Shown here in pieces: positions 54,956 through 64,000 of a stretch of 64,000 nt of DNA. Source of the DNA: Hymenochaete sp. R1. Lineage: Eukaryota > Basidiomycota > Agaricomycetes > Hymenochaetales > Hymenochaetaceae. Every line of letters begins with the position of its first letter. Positions within the stretch are counted from its first letter, which is position 1. The notes below the pieces were generated by a model that saw nothing but the letters and a program-made list of their open reading frames with translations, did not search any database and was not told the DNA's origin. The stretch is from assembly GCA_019400425.1 (NCBI GenBank), contig JAFREE010000002.1, positions 62,001-126,000 on the forward strand, in the 5' to 3' direction. Made by a program: the position numbers and the translations under genes.

Positions 54956-55239
54956 TTTCTGTGTTTCGAGATTGACTGGCAGTTGATTGGGTCTGTCTGT
55001 CTGTTAGTCTGAGTGAGTCTGAGAGTGCAAAGTAAAGTAGAAAGTAGAAAGTAGACGCTGAGAGGAGTGAAGGCGGGTATAGCCGGCACGTGCGTCATTC
55101 TCCCTCCTCCTCTGTCTCTCTTTCGTTGTTTCTCCTTCTCCGCTCCGTCTACTACTCATCCTTCCTTATACTCCTCATCCATCCTCCTCAAGTTTTATGC
55201 AGCATTCACTCAATTCATCTCACACCATCTCAATCACCA

Positions 55240-57430
55240 ATGTCATCACACTGGAAATATGCTCTAGAGGTACTCGTCTCCCTTTGCTCTCCTACTCCGA
55301 GTCCTCTTTTCATCTTTGCTCTTTTTCTTTCGCTTTTTTCTCTTAATTACAGTCAGAGTTCTGTCCTCCGCTCGATACTGCCCTCGTCGCCGCTCTGCTG
55401 GCTGACTATGACGACCCGGATCAATCGACTCTCACCGATGTACGCCATCAGCTGTCTACTTTGGCCGCCAGTGCTATCGCCGACCATGCGGACGTCATTG
55501 AGGACTTCGATAACATGCATCTCACGGCCCAATCCACCACAACCGAAAGTTCAAGAGACAGTGACAGTGTCTTTGGGACCTTCAGCCCCGAATCAAACTC
55601 GGACTCGAGCCTCTCTGCTCCCGGCGGCAGTGGAACCACGTCCCCTAGCTCTGCACTCGCATTTCTCCGCGCCTCGTTTCCCAACGTTTCTCCGCATGAC
55701 CTTAACCAGAGGCTGCAGCTGGAAGAATCAGCGGGTGAACTCGACATGCAAAAACTTGTTGAAGACCTGCTGAGCGAAGAGTACGTGCGCGAACTCGAGG
55801 AGCGCGGGCTTTCAGACGACGCTGTATCGGATCATCCCGAGGATTGGAACGTGGTGGAAAGGCCTTCGAAACGCTCTAATTCGACACATGCTCAAGGAAA
55901 GGCGTATAAGAAGAAGATGAAGGGGAAGACAATCGCTCTCAATGATGTTCGCCAACGGCATCATAATTCTGCGCGTCCCTCGGCTCATAATGCTGGAGAC
56001 CCCTGGAATCAAGTCTTGTCCGTTTCAACATACCTGGCAACCCTTCTTCCTCGACCATCGACTTTCTTCTCTTCCTACTTCCACAATCCAAAGTACGCCT
56101 CGCCTTCCGTAGCACTCCGAGCAGCTTTGCAAGCCATCAAAGAAAGCGAAACTCGGAATAGCAGCGATGTAGACGACAACCAAGCAACAACCCTGATCAC
56201 CCTCCTCGAGTTCGTCCGTTCATCACCGGAATACGACTTTGACAACCTAGGACCGGTCTCCAAGTCTCGTCTCTGTTCAGATGTAGAACTCTCTCTCAGT
56301 GTGACGGGGGGCTCGCCAGACGCCGCTCTGGAGGTGCTAGATCTCCTATGTGATCTGGAGTCAGACAAAAACGGGACGCAAGGGATGGGGTTGTACCATG
56401 CACCACCGACGCCGACATCTCCCAAAACCGAGTCGACGCGCAACACATCCACCCCACCCAGAATCCAACTCCAATCAGCCCTTTCTCCAATCACAACGCC
56501 CACACCAGCATCCACATCCAATTTCCACGCGGGCCCCTCAAGTCCAAGTCCATTGTCGTACGAGCCTCCAGTAGCATCTCCAACAGTCAACGATGATGAC
56601 AACAACACATGGGAAGAAATCCCAATCCGACCAAAGGCGCTCACCGTCCACCCTTACGCAGCCCACATCCCAGCATACAACCCCTCCAACGTCCCACGCC
56701 GAAAATCCCGGCGCCCTCCTCTCTCTTCCCGACCAACTCCAACCCCGACCGCGCCGAGGGACCCGTCGAACAGGAGCGCAGCCATTCTGGGCGGGTACCG
56801 GACGCGCATCGATACGCTCAGGGAACGGAGGAACGAGGCGTTGCGGGCTGCGAGTCGGCATTGGAGTCATGGGGGTGGCGGGGGAGGTGGAGGAGGTGGT
56901 GGGGGGAGGAAGAGGGGAGGGGAGGTGGCGTTGTATTATGCGTTGGAGGCGCAGAAGGCGAGGGAGGAGAGTATGAGGTTGCAGTTGGATGCGTTGAGGG
57001 AGCGCGTTCAGACGAAGCGGTGCGTCTTCGTTTCTTTCAAAGTTCTTTCTCATTCTATTTCTCTTTGGATACGGATTACTAACCACACCATCCATCCAAT
57101 TCCCCGATCCCGTTCTCGTTCTCGTCCCCGCTCTCGATCTCAACCCCAACCCCGACTTCGACTTCGCTAACACCCAGCCTCACCTCCCCCAACCCCGACA
57201 CCATCGACCTCCACCACTGCACCATCCCCGAAGCCCTCACCCTCGTGCACGAAGTCCTAGACGAACGCTGGGTCTCGCCCGCGCGTCCTCTGCGGGTCAT
57301 CACAGGCCGGGGCGTGCATTCGAGCGGGGGCGTTGCGGTGTTGGGGCCTGCGGTGCGGAATGCGCTGGAGAGGGAGGGGTGGGCGGTGGGGAGGTGGGAT
57401 GGGGGCGTTGTGGTGAGGGGGAAGACGTGA
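55240..57430 (+). CDS. CUE-like/DUF1771/Smr-domain protein
   Basis: Exon 1 (MSSHWKYALE) is short and joins SEFCPPLDTALVAALLADYD. A CUE-like ubiquitin-binding helix set follows (LAFLRASFPNVSPHDLNQRL with KLVEDLLSEEYVRELEERG, about residues 110-160). After a Ser/Pro-rich region comes a DUF1771 segment (YRTRIDTLRERRNEALRAAS, then EVALYYALEAQKAREESMRL) interrupted by a run of about 12 glycines. The last exon encodes an Smr domain: PDTIDLHHCTIPEALTLVHE, LRVITGRGVHSSGGVAVLG, ending VVVRGKT. Smr domains cleave nucleic acid; yeast Cue2, with CUE and Smr domains, cuts mRNA in no-go decay. Equivalence to Cue2 is inference. The final intron is about 155 bp, long for this genome. Confidence 0.82.
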
Positions 57431-57841
57431 GGGGGTTGGGACGTTTTGTTGGAATCCTTGGATGTGGAAGTCTTTCCCTATGACGATGACGGATTTGAAA
57501 GGATTCTGGGGTTTTCATTTTGGAAGGTTTTAAGACGTTAATGACGGAATATCGAACTCGGAAACAGATTCATGATCACACGAAATTAACTTTCTGGTGT
57601 TTTTGGTATTTTTATTGCATGAAACCTATGAAACCCCTTCCCAAGCTCGAAAGAGGGACAAGTAAAATAAAAGGTTATCGCGTAGGATAAGCAACGTACG
57701 CCATACGTAAACGTGCGGATGATGAACGGAGAGTACGGAGGGGGGGCAGGTTATAATAATCGATACACTAAGGTGGTACACCAGCAAAAACAATAGAAAA
57801 AGAAACAAAGAGGAGCGGAAGACAGGGACGGAAACGAGCGA
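57431..57841. other. intergenic, convergent gene ends
   Basis: 411 bp holding 3' UTRs of the Smr gene (+) and histone H4 (-). No other element seen. Confidence 0.5.
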
Positions 57842-58321
<480 letters not shown>

Positions 58322-58401
58322 CTAAAAAGGTGACGGCGGTGGTGGTAGTGGTTGCAATTGAAGAACGAGTGATGGGAATGGGAAAGACGCGCCTACCTTT
58401 G

Positions 58402-58412
58402 CCCCTTTATAT
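58402..58412 (-). promoter_or_regulatory. probable TATA box of histone H4
   Basis: On the minus strand the sequence reads ATATAAAG, about 115 bp upstream of the H4 ATG at 58291. Position and composition fit a core promoter; transcription start not known. Confidence 0.5.
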
Positions 58413-58512
58413 GACTGACGCGTGGTGGCTTATCCGTGGCTGTGCTATTGAAGTGGTTGTGCCCAACAAATTATCAAACAAGATCACGTGAGGATATACC
58501 AGCCGGCTTTTG

Positions 58513-58520
58513 TATATAAA
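58513..58520 (+). promoter_or_regulatory. probable TATA box of histone H3
   Basis: TATATAAA, 82 bp upstream of the H3 ATG. A palindromic CACGTG lies at 58485-58490 just upstream and could be a bHLH-type site in the shared H3/H4 promoter. Confidence 0.6.
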
Positions 58521-58601
58521 GACTCTTACTTCCGTTCAACCATGACGCATTCAAAACACCCTCGCATCATCCACTACCATCCATCCTCAAAGTAAATTGT
58601 A

Positions 58602-59135
<534 letters not shown>

Positions 59136-59967
59136 TTGCCTTGAGCGTTCTTGTCTTGTCCCCTTACGTTCCTCGATCCATCCATCTCTACTTGACTTCC
59201 GAGTCCCCTTTGTACCGCCCACCATTACTTCCATCGGCTCCGTAGCATCGAACCTTTTATCTACTTTATTGGCTCCCTTTTATTGTAATTTTATGACTCT
59301 TTGTATGACCATGTCTTTACTATGGCAATACCTTATTCTGCGATCCTTCGAAATCTCCGATTATCAACGTGAAATAGGGTTATTTTTGAATGAATCATCC
59401 TTCCGAAATTTCCGAATATTAAGTTCGTCTTGCGTGTGTTGGAGTTTTGTTTTGGCGCTTTCTAACAGACTGTATGAGTTTCTACGGCATACTGCAGTAA
59501 ACAGGCAAAGAAGCTGAATAACGTATAAAGGTCCAAGTTCAAATAGTCTATTCGACATGACACAGGAAAGAGAACAAGGTCCTAAAGAAAGAAACCATGA
59601 CAATGAGGGGAGTCGTACATGACATGAAAGTGTTGGTAATGCGCAATCGAATGGGCTGTATACAGGATGGGGGTGAGATTACGGACTCGTGTTTCCTAAT
59701 GATAACGAAATATGAAAGTTTGGAGATGAAGATGAAGATGAAAGTGGGGATGGATGGGTGGAGAAAAAGTGAAAGCGAGAAGAGTGAGTATGTGTGCTTC
59801 AAATGCGATGGATGGTCAGTTTTTCGAAAGAAATTAGGGAAAGAAAAAAATGGGAAAAATGAAGGTTAAAAGAGGGCGGGGGAATATGAATAAAAGGTCC
59901 AAGAAAAGACTACAAATACACCACGAGAAGCGCACGAAACGGCAAGAGCATGTCCCAGAACTCCGCG
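59136..59967. other. intergenic, convergent gene ends
   Basis: 832 bp between H3 (+) and the aspartic protease (-). Contains a GATGAA-type simple repeat near 59,725-59,745. No gene supported. Confidence 0.45.
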
Positions 59968-61727
59968 CTATAATACGCACGTCAGTCCACCGACAAACGC
60001 AAACGCCAACACGCTTAGGCCCGCGAATAACCCCCGCGGCGTCGTCTTGCTCCTCACAGCGCCACTACTAGACGACCGGGTCGACCGACCCGTCGCTGTA
60101 ATCGCAGCCGCAACACTCCCCAACGTCGGCGTCGGTACCTCCGCGTCTAGGTCCCCACTCAAACCCTTCGCATAGTCGCTCAAGCTCGCGAACCCGACGC
60201 TCGGAGGGTCATAGCGGAACACGGAGTAGACGTTCTTGAGGAAGGTGTCTCCTACGATCCAGGATGGGGTGGACGAGCCGGGTTGTACGTCAAGGACGAA
60301 GAAGGCACCAAGGCACTGAGACTGCGAGAGCTGGGTGAGCATGAAGTCGGCGGAGGAGATGGTCCACGTTGATCCGCCGTAGGCCATGGTGACGGTAACG
60401 TCAGTATCACAGGGATAGAAGTAATATCCATCATAATTGCCAGACCCGGCTTGTGAGTTTGGAATTTGGTCGTAGATGGAGGCGATCGCGGCGGACGGAC
60501 CACCTACGAGGGTGGTTCCTGTGTCGATAGCAGCGTAGTTGGAGGTCCCGCCGGTGAGGGATATCGAATTACCTTGGACAGTTATTTCGGAGATGTCGAG
60601 AAGCCAGTACGAGCCCTGGGACGCCAGACTCTGGTATTCAATGTCACCCGTGTAGAAGGAACTATTAGTAAAACCTGAAAACAAATTTGTAAGTATTACA
60701 GTAGTCAAATACATTAAACATGACATACCCATAGTAAACGCTCCTCCAGATTCCTCAGATTGTGCTTGCGACTGATTGACATAGCTGACAGTCCAGAATA
60801 AGTTTCAACATGCGCGGAGGTATAGTGATGACGTACCGAGTCAGGAAAAAGGACATGAGTTGCTCATCCCAAGCACCGCTTTCCACCAAGTTCTCCCAGA
60901 GTGGTGTGGCACCTGAGGACGCGATCGTTTCGAAGGCAAGGCCCAAAAGACCAGAAACGGGAGACGTCAACAAACCGTCGGAGACTGCGTCGCAAACAGC
61001 TTTATGGTACCATTTTATCAGAACAAATATTTCAGCCATAAGAGCATTGCTGTACGTACCGAACGTTTGGTTGGAAACAGAGAACCCAGCCATTTGAACT
61101 GTGTCTGAAGCCAGAACACCAGCAGCCTGTCCGCTACCATACGTAATGGAGAAACTGGTCGTGAGGTTTGTGAATGTGGACGATTGGGACGCGTCAAATG
61201 TCGTGACATCCTCACATCCCGTCCGGCAGTTCGACCCAGCAAGCCAAAGATCGCTGTTGGATAACACATGGTGAGAGCAACGGCGGGGATAAAAGCAAGA
61301 GCGAAAATGAAAAGTTCCAAAGTCAGTACATCATTACTCCAAGCCCGCCAAGGCCAAGGCCAAGAAACGAGACTTACGCAGAACCGGTGTCAAGGATTAC
61401 GTCGAACGCGACGGGGGGATCGCCGACGGCGAGAGAACCAAAGTACGTCGAGTCTGCGTTCTGGTTGACGATTAGATTCGTGCCCGAACCGCGTTTCGCA
61501 ATGTCGCTGGACGACCTCGCGCTGGGAGTGCCCCCATACTTGGTTGTGAGCGAGTCGCGGTGGTTCTTTGCCCATACTTCCCAATCCTGTGCCGACCTTT
61601 CTACTGAATGTCGCGTGAGGCGCATTGACTGGCCGTTTGGTCTTGTATCTGGACTAGGAGCTGCCATGGACGTGGAGGCCGCAAGAGCAAGAAGGGCGAG
61701 TGAGGAGGCTGAGGTTGAGGACTTCAT
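59968..61727 (-). CDS. secreted pepsin-like aspartic protease (family A1)
   Basis: Starts at the ATG at 61727 with a signal peptide (MKSSTSASSLALLALAASTS ending in MAAPS), then a propeptide ending around DIAKRG. Mature part: ADSTYFGSLAVGDPPVAFDV, first catalytic motif ILDTGSADLWLAG, a Cys pair in NCRTGCEDV, the flap SITYGSGQAAGVLASDTV, VSGLLGLAFETIASSGATPL, second catalytic motif YAAIDTGTTLVGG, and C-terminal WIVGDTFLKNVYSVFRYDPP followed by VGFA. Both DTG triads are intact. After the fold come a Ser/Thr-rich stretch and a terminal hydrophobic segment GLFAGLSVLAFAFVGGLTCV, which suggests a GPI anchor. About five introns. Probable extracellular or wall-bound protein turnover. Confidence 0.92.
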
Positions 61728-62340
61728 TGGAGCGAGCGGGAGAGGAGGGTGAGTAGTCTATTAGGATGATGATGAAGGAAGAAGGGAAAGGAGGGGTCCG
61801 CTCGTCCTGCGAGCTTTTTTAGATGGACGAGGCACGGGGGACAGCTTAAGGCAAAGAGGAGAGGAGGAGGAGAAGGACAAGAAAAGAAAAGAAAAGAGAT
61901 GGCCAAGTTTAATTATGTGAGATGAGTTACCCGCTGCGGGCAGTGCCGGTCAGCCGCTCACGTAAGCATCATATATCGACTGCGCATCGGCTACCTCCTC
62001 TAGACTCCAGAGTGAATCGTCCTTTTTATTTAACTTTACTTTATTTCGTTTTATCAGAAAATATTGCCTGTTGTTCTACATCTGATATAAACATCGAATA
62101 CCTGTAGTCAATCAGACTTACAGTTACTCCCGTGAAGTTGATATTGCGTTCAAGACAACATAACGACTCGGCCCAGGTTCCAAGTCGGGCGTATTTGTTA
62201 GGAACGGATACCTGCTTGCGCTTGCTTAGCATGCCACACTCGTCCGCAGTAGCACTGCAGTAGCCTGTATCCCCACTCCTCCTAACATTGCCAAGTTTAA
62301 ACTTTCCGGTCATTTCCAAGTCAGCACTCTTTAGTCGTTT
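61728..62340. other. promoter side of the aspartic protease gene
   Basis: 613 bp between the protease start and the stop of the next minus-strand gene. No additional gene or repeat supported. Confidence 0.45.
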
Positions 62341-63744
62341 CTACACCAATCCGATCTTCCAGCCCACCCAAACAGCAAATTCGGCACCAAGCCAGCTACC
62401 TCCCTCTTCAGAACTCGCCAGCCTCCAAACCTCCCATATCCCCTTCACCGCCCACAAATCCAGAAACTCCTGTATGACATCCGCAGCACGCAGCTCCACC
62501 GCCACCACCGCCACCGTATGTCCCGGCCGTGAGTAAGCATTCAGCGCACACACGAGCGCAGGCAAAAGGGCCGGATTGTATACGCAATCCACCGCGAGGA
62601 TCAAGTCAGGTGGGTCTGCGAACTCGAGCTTGAAATGTTTCAGACGTGATTCCGGTGAACAGCGTTGGAGCTCCAGCCAGTCAAGGCCCTCGACACTAAC
62701 ATTAACATTGCTGCTGCTGCTGCCGGCCCCTCCTTGCTCGGCGTTTATGGCGTTGCTTGAGGACGACGGCGACGTCGGTGCCTTAACCCGTTGCGCTCTC
62801 GGCGACTTGTGTCGACTTGCCGAATGGTTCTTGAGCTGGTGTTGCTGACCTGGCAAGGCCGCCGCCTTCTGCATCATGCCCAGATTCGCGGCAATGTTCT
62901 TCCGGATGAGGGGCAGGAGGTGATCGAGATCCGTTGCGGTGTAATGTTGCACCCAAGGCGAAAAGACGAGACTTAGGAGACCGGTACCGGAACTACAGTG
63001 TGTGTGTATGTCGTGAGTCCTGGTCTTTTGAACTGAACCGACGGTGAGAGAGCACATTTACCCGAGTTCAAGAACATTACACGTCTTCAGTTTCTTGGGG
63101 TCAAAAATAGCCTCAACCGAAATGGAACTGAGTTGTTGCAAGAATATCTGTCCGAGAGCCACGCTTTCAGAACGGATCAGTAGCGGTAAGACAGAAACGA
63201 AAATCCATGATACCTTACTCTCCACAACACACTTCCTATGTTCCATCGATTCATATGGAATATTCAAAGAAAAAATGCAATGAAATTTGGCTACAAACCA
63301 GTGTCTCCTTTCTTAGAATGCAGGATGCTTTTGTCCTGCACGAGCTCTAGCTCGATCGTATCCAGGTCGTCCTCGACTTTCTTCGAAACGATCCTCCGAC
63401 CGTGCTTTTTAGATGCATGGGCAGGGAAAGAAGCGTCCGAAGAGCTTGGCGAAAGGGGTCGTCGTGGCAGCTCGAACTTAACGATCAACTTGTCTTGTCT
63501 GGAGTCGACCGAGCCTAGACCAGAGAAGTTGCCTGCAGAACTACTTTGGGCTTGATTCCGAGAAAGTTGAGTGTAGAGTAAAAAGACCTGTGGGAGAGAA
63601 GTTGGCGAGTGGATTCAGTCTGGATGTCGGGTGCCTCCTCACCTCTTCTTCCGAGTCTTCGACGCAAACAGAAAAACCTGGTATTTTCACCAGGCCATTT
63701 GGACTGTAGACGTGTTGCCTACCCCCTTGAAGTTCTCCCAGCAT
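62341..63744 (-). CDS. METTL21/Rkm5-like protein-lysine methyltransferase
   Basis: Class I SAM-dependent methyltransferase of the lysine-methyltransferase-16 group. ATG at 63744: MLGELQGGRQHVYSPNGLVK. Splicing continues with FLLYTQLSRNQAQSSSAGNF, LIVKFELPRRPLSPSSS, LDTIELELVQDKSILHSKKG, TGSVLWRVSVALGQIFLQQL, then the SAM motif CNVLELGSGTGLLSLVFSPW and HYTATDLDHLLPLIRKNIAA. The later motif LILAVDCVYNPALLPALVCA equals the family DxxY step. GSVLWRVSVALGQI is the typical tGxxxWxxs motif before motif I. A Ser-rich insert of about 60 residues lies between motif I and LDWLEL. In yeast Rkm5 modifies ribosomal protein L1; substrate here unknown. Five exons, all phases consistent. Confidence 0.85.
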
Positions 63745-64000
63745 GTAGAGCCCAGCTTAGTTCATGAATGCACGAGAAGAAGGTCCGTTACTGCCGATGC
63801 CGGGCTGATGACGCGGGAGCTTTGTCGATCGTTCTGACGCAGAGTCGCAAGACCACGGCTCGGCTGAAGTTCTCATCCTGACTTTCGTCCGTAGCTCAGC
63901 TGGCGTCCAAAAAACGAAACGACGACGGAAGCGTCGGTCAATGCTCGCCCTTGCCGCATCTTCTCGTGCGACACGTAGAGCTCTAAACTCACCATGTCTC

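Noticed and set aside
63887..63905. tRNA-like start GTCCGTAGCTCAGCTGGCG
   Set aside because: It resembles a tRNA 5' end with an A box, but there is no B box (GGTTCRANNCC) at the right distance and no acceptor-stem pairing could be found.

Overview
The window looks like nuclear DNA of a filamentous basidiomycete, most likely an Agaricomycete. Genes are densely packed on both strands. Most are cut by many short GT-AG introns of about 50-75 bp. The housekeeping set is fungal: complex I 21 kDa subunit, Kei1 of inositol-phosphorylceramide synthase, Sly41, DUF2015 and Sgf73. No bacterial operons, rRNA, convincing tRNA or CRISPR were seen. All exon boundaries come from reading splice sites and protein family patterns by eye; no search was run.

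Left part (1-31 kb), mostly conserved genes: complex I 21 kDa subunit (-), a zinc-finger FG-type nucleoporin (+), a single-exon orphan (-), the TFIIH kinase CDK7/Kin28 (-), Ipi3 of the Rix1 ribosome-assembly complex (-), a J-domain co-chaperone (+), MMS19 (-), an NDUFAF7/MidA-type methyltransferase (+), a METTL13-like methyltransferase (-), Kei1 (+), a TMEM14 protein (-), an eIF4E2/4EHP-type cap-binding protein (+), the SAGA subunit Sgf73 (-), the transporter Sly41 (+) and a disordered KEN-box protein (+).

Middle part (31.5-48.6 kb), the accessory region. Six single-exon paralogues of a family I do not recognise form a head-to-head cluster: three on the minus strand (31.5-35.9 kb) and three on the plus strand (36.6-40.4 kb). 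They are followed by an LRR-like protein, an unrecognised protein with a C-terminal membrane segment, and two paralogous F-box-like proteins. This is the best candidate for something undescribed.

Right part (49.5-64 kb): a class I sirtuin (-), a DUF2015 protein (-), a CUE/DUF1771/Smr protein (+), a divergent histone H4/H3 pair, a secreted pepsin-like aspartic protease (-) and a METTL21/Rkm5-like lysine methyltransferase (-).

Two non-autonomous DNA transposons were found, at 7943-8734 and 49576-49852. Each has terminal inverted repeats and an 8-bp target-site duplication. Although otherwise unlike, they share the terminal pattern AGGACCC-N14-TGAGGCCT, so they were probably mobilised by the same transposase. 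The second sits 13 bp after the sirtuin stop codon.
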